Shown here: piece by piece, positions 36,120 to 45,084 of the stretch | How the letters are laid out: each line of letters opens with the position of its first letter | Position numbering within the stretch: position 1 is the first letter of the stretch | Assembly: GCF_963677575.1 (NCBI RefSeq) | Contig: NZ_OY782038.1 | Coordinates: forward strand, 5,291,001-5,355,000 | Direction: 5' to 3' | Length of the DNA: 64,000 nt | Origin: an uncultured Draconibacterium sp. | GTDB taxonomy: Bacteria; Bacteroidota; Bacteroidia; Bacteroidales; Prolixibacteraceae | The notes under the pieces: model-generated | What the model was told of the DNA's origin: nothing | The model's database searches: none | Seen by the model: the letters and a program-made list of their open reading frames with translations, nothing else | Translations under genes and position numbers: made by a program

Positions 36120-36782
36120 ATGGATACCATACATAAAAACAGGTTTTTGGATTTTTTATACCGGCATCGTTACGAGATTTTATTGGTAAGTTTTTTTATT
36201 CTTTTGTTTGGCGACCTGGTTATTGTGGCCGACATAGATCTGTTCCCGTATCTTGTTATCCAGAACGTGGTGGCCAGTTTGATGGTGTTTCATAACCGGA
36301 TCAGAAAGAAAATCTTTTTTTTTACGGTGATTGTGTTGCTTGTTTTACTAGAGGTTGCCAATTCGTTTTTTGAGGTGCCTAATACACGACTGGTCTTTTA
36401 TTCTACTTACATTATTTATTTTGCCTTGCTTTCGGTGCAGGTGTACCGCCAGGTTTTATTTTCGAAAGAAGTGAATCCCGGTATGATTGCAGCTGCGCTT
36501 TGTGGTTTTATTATCCTTGGGCTTATTGGTGGTTTTATTTTTTCTATTGTAGAATATGCACAGGCCGGATCGTTTAATAATATTGCAGAAGGCATAGGAG
36601 CTGTATCCGACCTGTTGTACTTTAGTTTTATCACCATTTTATCTATTGGTTATGGCGATATTACTCCGGCCAGTGATATTGCGCAGAAAGCGGCATTACT
36701 ATTTGGACTGGTGGGGTATTTCTACGGAGTGGTTGTTATCGGTGTTATTATTGGTAAATACCTTGCACAGAAATCGGAGTAA
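36120..36782 (+). CDS. Voltage-gated-like potassium channel (Ion_trans_2)
   Basis: 220-aa inner-membrane protein. Hydrophobic segments lie at about 16-34, 36-52, 60-78, 85-105 and 120-142; the pore region near 160-190 carries TILSIGYGDITPAS, whose SIGYGD is the potassium selectivity filter, and a last helix follows (LFGLVGYFYGVVVIGVIIG). There is no C-terminal RCK domain. One protomer of a tetramer is expected to conduct K+. The gating signal is not evident. It is convergent with an M61 peptidase gene. Confidence 0.88.
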   Translation: MDTIHKNRFLDFLYRHRYEILLVSFFILLFGDLVIVADIDLFPYLVIQNVVASLMVFHNRIRKKIFFFTVIVLLVLLEVANSFFEVPNTRLVFYSTYIIYFALLSVQVYRQVLFSKEVNPGMIAAALCGFIILGLIGGFIFSIVEYAQAGSFNNIAEGIGAVSDLLYFSFITILSIGYGDITPASDIAQKAALLFGLVGYFYGVVVIGVIIGKYLAQKSE

Positions 36783-36854
36783 ATTTTTGTTCGCACCAAG
36801 TTGTAATGCTGATTTTTTTCCCCGGATTACACGAATTTAAAAGCCGGCTGCTTG

Positions 36855-38411
36855 TTACTTATTCCGCAGCCACGATTGAAGAATGTCCTCTTGCTTTTTG
36901 TCAGGATTTTTTAATTGTATCAGTTGATACAGGGGCCTTCCTTCCTCATCTTTCTGCTCTTCCAGTTTTAATCCTGCATAGGCTAGGTATTTTTTGTAAT
37001 CCAGCGGCTGGGTAGTTGTCATGTATTCAAATACCTCGTCGAGATTGGTGCCGGCTGCTGTTTCGCAGGCTTGTTGCACTTCGGCATCGGTAAAACCACG
37101 GCCCAGTTCTTTATAATAATGGTTATACAGGTAGCGCATCACATCGTCGAGCGATTGTTGGTTGCCACTGTTATGGCGAATGGCAAAATCGAGCAACAAA
37201 CCCACAACCGGCCCTTTTTCGTAATAGGTGATGGCAGTATCTTTTCCACCGCGTACCCCAAATGGCCCCTCATCCCAGGTGCGGTAGCTCGATTCAGTTA
37301 ACGACTGGTATTCTTTCCCCGGGTCGTTTTCTGAGGCAGTAATTACATGCGCATAATATTGAAGAAATTCATTATCGTTTAATAAACCTGCTTCTTTCAT
37401 AACTATGTATTCGTAATATACAGTTAACCCTTCGCTTACCCATAACAGTGTAGTGCGGTTTTCTTTATCGTAGTCAAACGGGCCGAGTTCTACGGGCCTG
37501 ATCCTTTTTACGTTGTAGTGGTGAAAATACTCGTGGGTAATAAATGCCAGCACGCTGTTTTCTGCTTCGTGCGACCGCAGGTGGTTTCCATCAAAACTAA
37601 TAGTGGTACTGTTCAGGTGCTCAATGCCGCCCATTCCGGGGCCAATAGCCAGAAAAGTATAGTGTTTGTAAGGAATATCGCCCATTAATTCCACCGCGGC
37701 TTCTACCGATTTTTGCAATTTTGCAATAAAAGCAGCTTTATCGAATTCGCCTACTTTGTAACCAATAAAACGGTGTTTTATGCCTTGTACCTCAAATGAA
37801 GGAAGTTCTTCCAGGTTCCCGATTAAAAGCGGACAGTCGTATAAAAAATCGAAGTCTTCGGCAGTGAATTTATTATCTGTACTATTTGCAGGATTGAGCC
37901 CGGTGGCAATATCTTTCCATTCGGCAGGCAAATCAACTTTAACTTCAACGGCATTATTCAGCATCCCGTCAACATACAAATAGGTGTTGCAAGGCGCAAT
38001 ATAAGCGTGCTCTTCATCAACTTTGCTTACAGCCACAAATGCACGTTTGGCTTCCACTGTGTAATTTACAACAACTTTTTTGGCAGAAGAAGAAGTTACT
38101 TTCCATGTATTTTTATTTAGTTGTTTTACGGAGAGTTCTTCACCATTTTCGTTTTTTGCCGTAATCGCATGTACATCTTTTGCATAATCCATTATTTGGT
38201 AATAACCCGGCATCCATTTGGGCATTTTTAGCACCAGTGATTCTTTTTGTAAACCATTTATATCCATTTCAACCTGGTACGATTCGGATGCCGGATTGGG
38301 TATTGAAAGTGTATAACTGAATGTGGTTTTGGTATTTTGTGCTTCAGCTGCAAACTGAGTTGAGAATAGCACCATTAAAAGGAAAAAACAAAAAGAGTAT
38401 GCGTTTTTCAT
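36855..38411 (-). CDS. M61-family metallopeptidase, exported
   Basis: 518 aa from ATG 38411; the open frame runs back to 38543 but the chosen start gives a signal peptide (MKNAYSFCFFLLMVLFSTQF...AEA). The zinc motif HEYFHHYNVKRIRPVE (His293, Glu294, His297) and the downstream Glu of WVSEGLTVYYEYI are the M61 (glycyl aminopeptidase) signature. The N-terminal ~220 residues are the beta-rich M61 domain. The family usually ends with a PDZ domain; here only the beginning of one seems present (LAYAGLKLEEQ) before the stop, making the protein shorter than typical members. Expected to cleave peptides in the periplasm. Confidence 0.88.
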   Translation of the reverse strand: MKNAYSFCFFLLMVLFSTQFAAEAQNTKTTFSYTLSIPNPASESYQVEMDINGLQKESLVLKMPKWMPGYYQIMDYAKDVHAITAKNENGEELSVKQLNKNTWKVTSSSAKKVVVNYTVEAKRAFVAVSKVDEEHAYIAPCNTYLYVDGMLNNAVEVKVDLPAEWKDIATGLNPANSTDNKFTAEDFDFLYDCPLLIGNLEELPSFEVQGIKHRFIGYKVGEFDKAAFIAKLQKSVEAAVELMGDIPYKHYTFLAIGPGMGGIEHLNSTTISFDGNHLRSHEAENSVLAFITHEYFHHYNVKRIRPVELGPFDYDKENRTTLLWVSEGLTVYYEYIVMKEAGLLNDNEFLQYYAHVITASENDPGKEYQSLTESSYRTWDEGPFGVRGGKDTAITYYEKGPVVGLLLDFAIRHNSGNQQSLDDVMRYLYNHYYKELGRGFTDAEVQQACETAAGTNLDEVFEYMTTTQPLDYKKYLAYAGLKLEEQKDEEGRPLYQLIQLKNPDKKQEDILQSWLRNK

Positions 38412-38580
38412 GATTTTAAAGCTATTGATTTTGGAAAAGTGAGTTAAAAGTAGAATATTTTGGATCACTTTGAAAAAATGCCGAACTAAATAATAGCATA
38501 TTGTGATAAAAGTCATAATGTAAAGACGTTTGGTTAACGCCAATCATGAATATCCGTTTTATGTCATATTTAGTGTTAGC

Positions 38581-38666
38581 ACGTCATGCTGAACTTGTTT
38601 TAGTATCTTTCGTGTCTGAGAATCAGTTATTTGAAAGAAGACACTGAAACAAGTTCAGGGTAACGT
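38581..38666. repeat. Dispersed GCTGAACTTGTTT palindrome
   Basis: ACGTCATGCTGAACTTGTTT at the left end is complementary to the right end (AAACAAGTTCAGGGTAACGT) with few mismatches; the core CTGAACTTGTTT (38589-38600) pairs exactly with 38647-38658. It lies in the 38412-38808 gap between the M61 and GH92 genes. A similar palindrome is common in Bacteroidota intergenic DNA. Confidence 0.7.
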
Positions 38667-38743
38667 ACTGGTTATGATTGATTACGGACATTCAAAATGC
38701 CAATCTTATAACGCTAATGTATCCAGTCTGTGTTAGTTTTAAC

Positions 38744-38794
38744 CGGATAATTCATTTGATTATAACAATAGCCATGTTTTTCCCGTGTTAATCC
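38744..38794. repeat. 51-bp dispersed repeat, copy 2
   Basis: Shares CGGATAATTCATTTGATT and most following bases with 35440-35490. It lies just before the stop of the GH92 gene. Confidence 0.65.
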
Positions 38795-38808
38795 CTGCTT
38801 CGTTTTAT

Positions 38809-41109
38809 TTAGTTATCATCAAAAGTCATAGAATAGGGGAAGCTGCTTGTTTCCGTACCTCGTGTTTTGTTTGGCTGACTTGCCATATCAAAAACAATCT
38901 CTCCGCCATTTTGGATGGTGGCATGTTTCAGGAAGTTTTTATTGTACGATTCGCCGTTCAAAACGACATCGTTTACATAAACGTTTTCCTTTGAATTGTT
39001 TGTGGCATCGATCACAAATTCATTTCCGTTTTCCAATGTAACGGTGATTTTGTTGAACAATGGAGATCCGAGAACATACTCGTCGGTTCCCGGACAAACA
39101 GGATAGAATCCCATTGAACTGAAAACATACCATGCTGAAGTCTGGCCGTTGTCTTCATCACCACAATAACCATCAGGTTGGTACGAGTACAATTTTGTCA
39201 GCACTTCGCGAACATGCGCCTGTGTTTTCCATGGCTGATCGGAATAATTGTACAGGTAAATCATGTGCTGAATTGGCTGGTTTCCATGGGCGTAATTTCC
39301 CATTCCTGCAATCTGCATTTCACGAATTTCGTGAATGGTCCCACCATAATAAGAATCGTCGAAAATCGGTGGAACAACAAATACTGAGTCGAGCATAGCT
39401 ACAAACTCATCGTTTCCGCCCATCAGTTCTTTCAGCCCTTCAATGTCCTGGAAAACGCTCCATGTGTAGTGCCAGCTGTTTCCTTCGGTAAAAGCATCAC
39501 CCCATTTGTACGGGCTAAATGGCGACTGGAAGGTACCATCTTCGTTTTTGCCGCGCATCAGTTTGCTTCCCTGATCAAAAACATTGTGGAAATTACGGGC
39601 ACGTTGTTTATACAGGTCAATTTCTTCCTGTGGTTTGCCAAGCTCTTCAGCCAGTTTCCATATACAATAATCGGCATACGCATATTCCAGTGTACGGGCA
39701 GTGTTTTCGTTAATTCCAACATTGTACGGCACATAGCCTAGCTTGTTGTAATATTCTGCTCCAAAACGGCCAACTGACTCAACAGTTTCCATGTGGCCTT
39801 TGGTATTTTTTATCATGGCTTCGTACAACGTTTCAATGTCGTACCCGCGAATTCCTTTCAGGTACGAATCGGCAATTAACGATGCAGAATTCGAACCGAT
39901 CATACATCCACGGTGACCCGGACTTGCCCATTCCGGCAGCCAGCCACTTTCTTTGTAAGTATTTACAAGCCCTTCCATAATCTGGCTGTTCAGGTCAGGA
40001 TACATGAGAGTAAAGAACGGGAATACTGCACGGAACGTGTCCCAGAAACCATTGTCGGTAAACATGTAGCCCGGTAAAACTTCGCCGTTGTACGGACTGT
40101 AGTGTACAATATTGTTGTCGGCATCAAACTCGTAAAATTTACGAGGGAAAAGCAACGTGCGGTACAGGCACGAGTAAAAGGTTTTTTGTTCGGCTTCGCT
40201 GCCGCCTTCTATTTTAATTCGGCCCAGTTCTTTTTCCCAGATTTGCTCGCCTTCTGCTTTAATTGCTTCGAACGATTTGTCGCCAATTTCTCTACTCAGG
40301 TTCAACTCAGCTTGTTCGGCACTGATAAAAGATGAGGCCAGTTTTACATTCACTTCTTCACCTTTTTTGGTTTTGAAACCAACGATACCACCTACATGGA
40401 AACTTTCAGCTTCAGCAGATTCTTGCAGGGTTTCGTCTCTCCAGGTTTTTACCACTTCAAAATCCTTATCAAAAACGGCCACAAAATAATTTTTGAAATT
40501 CGCAGGTACACCGCCGTGATTGTTCTGGCAGTAACCAATAATTTTGCGTTCTTCGGGAATGATCTTTACCATCGATCCGCCATCGAAAGCATCCAAAAGG
40601 ATATAAGATTCATCGTTCTCTGGAAATGTAAAACGGAACGACACTGCGCGGTCGGTTGGCGTAAACTCGGTGGTTATATCGTAATCGGCCAGGTACACTT
40701 TGTAGTAGTGCGGTTGGGCCACTTCGGCTTTGTGCGAAAACCACGATGCACGATCAGCGCCTTTAAATTTAAGCTCTCCGGTAACCGGCATCAGCGAAAA
40801 CGCCGCGTAATCGTTAATCCACGGGCTTGGCTGGTGGGTTTGCTTAAATCCCTGAATTTTGTACGAATCGTAGGTGTAGCCCCAGCCGTCTCCCATGCGT
40901 CCGGTTTGCGGTGTCCAGAAATTCATTCCCCACGGACGAGCAATGGCAGGGTAGGTGTTTCCGTTCGATAGTTTGAATTCCGAATCGGTTCCCATTAATG
41001 GATTTACCAAAGCCACCAGCTTTGTGGGCGTAGTTGGTGATTGAGTACTGACTTTTGCAGTACAGCTAAATAGAATTGCGCCAAGACAATACAATAAAAA
41101 ATACTTCAT
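38809..41109 (-). CDS. GH92 glycoside hydrolase with Gln at the presumed acid position
   Basis: 766-aa predicted alpha-mannosidase-fold enzyme, a lipoprotein (lipobox LFSC). GH92 features: VNPLMGTDSEFKLSNGNTYP at the start of the N-terminal sandwich, WDTFRAVFPFFTLMYPD in the (alpha/alpha)6 barrel, and the Ca-site/base region GDEDNGQTSAWYVFSSMGFY. At the family acid motif HGNE it reads YAHGNQPIQHMIYLYN, with Gln611 replacing Glu. In a known GH92 (CcMan5) such a change goes with action on mannosyl-phosphate caps, so this protein may have that activity instead of ordinary mannosidase activity. It is the last gene of the SusC-SusD-GH92-GH92 operon, 72 bp after a canonical GH92. Confidence 0.9.
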   Translation of the reverse strand: MKYFLLYCLGAILFSCTAKVSTQSPTTPTKLVALVNPLMGTDSEFKLSNGNTYPAIARPWGMNFWTPQTGRMGDGWGYTYDSYKIQGFKQTHQPSPWINDYAAFSLMPVTGELKFKGADRASWFSHKAEVAQPHYYKVYLADYDITTEFTPTDRAVSFRFTFPENDESYILLDAFDGGSMVKIIPEERKIIGYCQNNHGGVPANFKNYFVAVFDKDFEVVKTWRDETLQESAEAESFHVGGIVGFKTKKGEEVNVKLASSFISAEQAELNLSREIGDKSFEAIKAEGEQIWEKELGRIKIEGGSEAEQKTFYSCLYRTLLFPRKFYEFDADNNIVHYSPYNGEVLPGYMFTDNGFWDTFRAVFPFFTLMYPDLNSQIMEGLVNTYKESGWLPEWASPGHRGCMIGSNSASLIADSYLKGIRGYDIETLYEAMIKNTKGHMETVESVGRFGAEYYNKLGYVPYNVGINENTARTLEYAYADYCIWKLAEELGKPQEEIDLYKQRARNFHNVFDQGSKLMRGKNEDGTFQSPFSPYKWGDAFTEGNSWHYTWSVFQDIEGLKELMGGNDEFVAMLDSVFVVPPIFDDSYYGGTIHEIREMQIAGMGNYAHGNQPIQHMIYLYNYSDQPWKTQAHVREVLTKLYSYQPDGYCGDEDNGQTSAWYVFSSMGFYPVCPGTDEYVLGSPLFNKITVTLENGNEFVIDATNNSKENVYVNDVVLNGESYNKNFLKHATIQNGGEIVFDMASQPNKTRGTETSSFPYSMTFDDN

Positions 41110-41181
41110 GGTAGTGAGTTTATTAAGTTGTTGTATAGGTATAAATCAGGCGCAAAAATATAATTATTTTGGGCAATCCTG

Positions 41182-43404
41182 TTATTCGTATCCCGATTTC
41201 GGGCGGTTTTCAGAAGCCTGTCCAAAATCTTTATTTGGTTTTGCGGCCATCGTAAATTCCAGAATACCACCTTTAACCACATCAGTATGTGAGATGTAGC
41301 TTTTTGTATAAGGCTCGCCGTTTAGCGTAACGGAATGGATATAGATATTCGTTTTGTTCAGATCCTTAGCTTTTATCTGAAAGCTTTTGTCGCCCGGTAA
41401 AACAATGGTAGCCGATTCAAACAATGGACTGCCAAAAACATAAACACCATTGGCCGGATTAACCGGATAAAATCCCATTGAAGAGAATACGTACCATGCC
41501 GACATTTGTCCACAATCTTCGTTTCCGCAAAGTCCGTCGGGTTGGTCGGTGTACATTTCGGTCATAATAAAATTCACGCGTTCGGCGGTTTTCCATTGCT
41601 GGCCTGCAAAAGCGTACATGTACGGAACGTGATGCCCCGGCTCGTTACCGTGGGCATACATGCCAATTAGCCCCGAGATGTCGTTTGATGCTCCTTCGTT
41701 TAATGTTTCTTCGGTAGTAAAAAGCTCATCCAGTTTTTCGGAGAAAGCAGTGTCACTGCCGAAAAGATCAATCAAACCATTAATATCTTGCGGAACTAAC
41801 CAGGTGTACTGCCAGGCATTTCCTTCGCAATAATCGTCGGCACGGTGCTCCGAATGTACAGGATTAAAAGGTGTACGCCAGCTGCCATCAGCCATTCGTC
41901 CGCGCATAAAACCGGTTTCTTTATTAAAATAGTTCTCGTAGTATTTTGCTCGTTTGGCAAACAATTCGAAGTCGTCTGTTTTTCCCAGTTTTTTAGCCAT
42001 CGCTGCCACACACCAGTCGTCAATGGCATATTCAAGTGCCATTGCAACCGATTCAACAGTTGAGTCAGCCGGTATATAACCTTTTTCTTTAATAAAGTTA
42101 AGGCCGCGCTCGTCCATCAGCATGGTGGATTTAACAGCCTCAAAAGCTTTTTCGGCATCAAAACCGGTGTATCCTTTCAGCAGTGCATCAGCAATTACGG
42201 GAATGGCGTGGTTGCCCACCATCGTGTTGGTTTCGTTGCCGTGCAGGTGCCACACCGGAAGTTTGCCCTGTTGGTCGTAAATGGCAAGGAGTGTGTTTAC
42301 AATATCGTCTACACGGTCCTGGTGAACCAGTGTAAACAGCGGATGCGCTGCCCGGTACGTATCCCACAACGAGAAAGTGGTGTACGTATCGTAACCCGGA
42401 TTAGTATAATTTTTACCATCTGCACCGCGGTAATCGCCGTTGGCATCGTCTAATAACGATGGTGCTATCATGGTGTGGTACAAAGCGGTGTAAAATGTTG
42501 TTTTATTTGATGTATCGTTACTTTCAATTTTTATTTTGCCCAGTTCGGTATTCCATTTTGCGCGGGCCTGTTTTTTTGTCGCTTCAAAATCCCATTGGGC
42601 CAATTCGGCGTTCAGGTTATTTTTAGCGCCATCGGCACTAACCGGTGAGATCGCCGTTTTAACGAGTAATTCACCGTTGCCTTCAAATTCAAGTTCTACG
42701 GTATTAATTCCTTTGTCGTTTTGGCGTAATAGTTGCAGCGATTTAATCGCTTTTGAAAATTCGGTGTGGAAGTAAACTTTTTGGTCTTTTGCCCATCCTG
42801 TTGAATAACGTAAACCACGAATGCTGTGTTCGTCTTCCTGCTGAAGATCGGCTTTGGTGAGGTTGTCCCATCCAGTGCCGTAGGCCAGGTCGATAATAAC
42901 TTTTGAATTGCCCGGAGAATTAAAATTGTATTTCTGAAAACCGACACGTTCGGTGGCTGTTAATTCAACCTGAATATCGTATTTTTTGATATTGATGGAG
43001 TAATAACCGGCGCTAACTTCTTCATCATCGTGCGTATAAAGTGCACTCCAGGGGTAAGCTTCGTTTGAAGTTTCCGCGTAATTGAATTCATCGGAAACGG
43101 GCATAAAAAGCAAATCTCCAAGATCGCCAATACCAGTTCCGCTTAAATGTGTATGTGCAAAACCTATCAGTACCGAATCGGAATAATGATAGCCCGAGCA
43201 CCAGTCCCAGGTTTCCTGGGCATTATTCGGCCCAAGCTGAACGGCTCCAAAAGGAACGTTTGCTCCTACAAAAACATGTCCATGGTAATCGCTGCCAATA
43301 TACGGATCGACATAGGCTGAAAAATCTTCCGGTTTTGGTGGCTGAGAGCACGAGGATAAAAAGAGTGCAAAAAAAGCATTTGCTACAATAAGAATTCGGT
43401 TCAT
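41182..43404 (-). CDS. GH92 alpha-mannosidase (canonical acid residue)
   Basis: 740-aa lipoprotein (lipobox LSSC) from ATG 43404; the upstream ATG at 43425 is less likely because it spoils the signal. GH92 enzymes are Ca-dependent exo-alpha-mannosidases acting with inversion. Visible blocks are YVDPYIGSDYHGHVFVGANV at the N-terminus, WDTYRAAHPLFTLVHQDRV, the acid motif MYAHGNEPGHHVPYMYAF with Glu588, and GNEDCGQMSAWYVFSSMGF with the base region. The HGNE-PGHH form is the usual one. The gene follows SusD across a hairpin-containing gap, so it is probably the first enzyme of the mannan PUL. Linkage specificity is not fixed. Confidence 0.92.
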   Translation of the reverse strand: MNRILIVANAFFALFLSSCSQPPKPEDFSAYVDPYIGSDYHGHVFVGANVPFGAVQLGPNNAQETWDWCSGYHYSDSVLIGFAHTHLSGTGIGDLGDLLFMPVSDEFNYAETSNEAYPWSALYTHDDEEVSAGYYSINIKKYDIQVELTATERVGFQKYNFNSPGNSKVIIDLAYGTGWDNLTKADLQQEDEHSIRGLRYSTGWAKDQKVYFHTEFSKAIKSLQLLRQNDKGINTVELEFEGNGELLVKTAISPVSADGAKNNLNAELAQWDFEATKKQARAKWNTELGKIKIESNDTSNKTTFYTALYHTMIAPSLLDDANGDYRGADGKNYTNPGYDTYTTFSLWDTYRAAHPLFTLVHQDRVDDIVNTLLAIYDQQGKLPVWHLHGNETNTMVGNHAIPVIADALLKGYTGFDAEKAFEAVKSTMLMDERGLNFIKEKGYIPADSTVESVAMALEYAIDDWCVAAMAKKLGKTDDFELFAKRAKYYENYFNKETGFMRGRMADGSWRTPFNPVHSEHRADDYCEGNAWQYTWLVPQDINGLIDLFGSDTAFSEKLDELFTTEETLNEGASNDISGLIGMYAHGNEPGHHVPYMYAFAGQQWKTAERVNFIMTEMYTDQPDGLCGNEDCGQMSAWYVFSSMGFYPVNPANGVYVFGSPLFESATIVLPGDKSFQIKAKDLNKTNIYIHSVTLNGEPYTKSYISHTDVVKGGILEFTMAAKPNKDFGQASENRPKSGYE

Positions 43405-43439
43405 TTTGTTGAAATAGGTATGCAATAATAATCAATAAA

Positions 43440-43479
43440 ACGGGAAAAGCAAACCGGCATTGCCGGTTGCTTCACCCGT
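43440..43479 (-). promoter_or_regulatory. Strong intra-operon hairpin between susD and GH92
   Basis: Nested arms ACGGG/CCCGT, AAGCA/TGCTT and CCGGC/GCCGG form a 40-bp stem-loop. On the minus strand the tract after it is only moderately T-rich. It may be a partial terminator or an RNA-stability element that sets SusC/SusD expression above the enzymes. Confidence 0.55.
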
Positions 43480-43506
43480 AATCTAAAACTAGTCTATGCG
43501 AAAGGT

Positions 43507-45072
43507 CTAGAAATTTGGTTCTCCTGTATCCCACCAAAGGCGGGTACTAATCAAATCATCTCCTTTCATTGTGGCAACAGCAGCAGCAACAGCTTCCGGA
43601 TTGTTTGATCTTTCTTGTTCATAGAATGGCATACGTTTAATCCATTCATCAGCAGGTATTACTCCCCAGTCGTCATTACTATCATTCTGATAAACTAAAG
43701 GTAACTTTGGATAGCCTGTTCTACGGAAATCAGCCCAGGGTTCGTTCGGATTTGTAAATCCTGCGATCCATTTTTGAGTAATAATTTTTTCCAGTTTTTC
43801 TTCGTTTGTTGCAGCTTTATCCCAGGCAACAGTAACGGTTGAGCGTGAAACAAAGTCGTTTACATCGCCTGCATAAGCAGCGTCGTTGTAGTCGATTGGA
43901 GTGCTTGTTGCATCTGCCAGATAGGCATCAACACCACCGGCTCCCCATTCGGCGAATGAAGCACGTACACCGGCTTCGTAGTTTTCTCCGGCATTTCCGG
44001 CACCTTCCCAGCCACGTAATGCAGCTTCGGCTAAATCAAAGTAAACTTCTGCAGATGATAGGTATGGTCTTGATTCAATTGATTGAAAATCAGTACTAAT
44101 TGTTGAACACGCAGTATGATCTCCTTTAGCAACCAATGATGCTCCGTTACGGATACCTTTGTAAGGAACATCCGGGTGGTCAACCACTAATGCCTCGTCA
44201 GTAGCAGGCTCAAAGTAGCTGGCAATACGTGGATCTTTTAACCCTATAAGGAAAGACTCCATTCCGGCCGACATACGTGTATCGTTCCATCCGAAGCAGA
44301 TGAGGGATAAATACAAATCATTACCGTATAACGAAACATAAAAGTTATCGTCAATTGTTGTGATTAATCCAGCCGCATCAGCAATTGCTTTTTCTCCTTC
44401 AGCTTTTGCCAAAGCTGGAGCTACTTTTGAAATACGAATGGCTAAACGAAGACGCATTGAGTTTACAACTTTAGCCCACTTTGTAATGTCTCCTTCAAAA
44501 CTGGCATCAAAATTCTTTATTCCCACATAATCAGCATTGGCAGAAAATACAGTTTGTATTTCATCCAGATCAGTAAAGAAAGCATTGTACAGTTCTTCTT
44601 CACTGTCGTATCTGGCATCCGCTTGTCCGTAAGTAGAATAGATTACCGGGCCATGGTAAGTTGTAAGGCGAGACATACCTAAAATACGGATTAGTTTTGC
44701 CCATGCTACAAACACATCGTAACCCCCTTCTTCGGCAATGTCGATTACCTGGCTGGCTGGCGACATAATACTATTGTAAATCCTGTCCCAGTATGTGTTC
44801 CATGTAATATAGTAAGTGGTGTTGTTTATTCCTCCCGCAAATTTAGAGGGTGTTGCCATGTAATCGCAGAATGATTCTGCTACGAGGTTCTCTTCAATTT
44901 GATGCCCAAAGATATTGTACAATAAAGAAGGATAAAACGAACCAATATGGTTAAAATCCTGCTCTAAAGATTTATCCGTTATCTCATACGGATTTACATT
45001 GGCCTCTTCAAACCCGTCGGTACAGGCGTTGGCCAAAAACGCAACAATAAATATAAATAGTATTTTTTTCAT
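43507..45072 (-). CDS. SusD-like_2 lipoprotein of the mannan PUL
   Basis: 521-aa surface lipoprotein. The signal peptide ends FLANAC with Cys at residue 17, and the mature start TDGFEEANVNPYEI is typical of the SusD-like_2 group. TPR-like helices and the C-terminal KIITQKWIAGFTNPNEPWAD block match the family. It sits 12 bp after the SusC gene and is read from the same transcript. Given the two GH92 genes after it, the ligand is probably a mannose-rich glycan, by inference. Confidence 0.92.
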   Translation of the reverse strand: MKKILFIFIVAFLANACTDGFEEANVNPYEITDKSLEQDFNHIGSFYPSLLYNIFGHQIEENLVAESFCDYMATPSKFAGGINNTTYYITWNTYWDRIYNSIMSPASQVIDIAEEGGYDVFVAWAKLIRILGMSRLTTYHGPVIYSTYGQADARYDSEEELYNAFFTDLDEIQTVFSANADYVGIKNFDASFEGDITKWAKVVNSMRLRLAIRISKVAPALAKAEGEKAIADAAGLITTIDDNFYVSLYGNDLYLSLICFGWNDTRMSAGMESFLIGLKDPRIASYFEPATDEALVVDHPDVPYKGIRNGASLVAKGDHTACSTISTDFQSIESRPYLSSAEVYFDLAEAALRGWEGAGNAGENYEAGVRASFAEWGAGGVDAYLADATSTPIDYNDAAYAGDVNDFVSRSTVTVAWDKAATNEEKLEKIITQKWIAGFTNPNEPWADFRRTGYPKLPLVYQNDSNDDWGVIPADEWIKRMPFYEQERSNNPEAVAAAVATMKGDDLISTRLWWDTGEPNF

Positions 45073-45084
45073 GATTCTTCAGTA

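Noticed and set aside
40396..40971. 191-codon antisense frame inside the GH92 gene
   Set aside because: Antisense to a gene with full family motifs; no motifs of its own.
41153..41160. TATTTTTG on the minus strand as an internal promoter between the GH92 genes
   Set aside because: The box fits TAnnTTTG but no -33 element is present at the right distance, so it is not listed as a feature.
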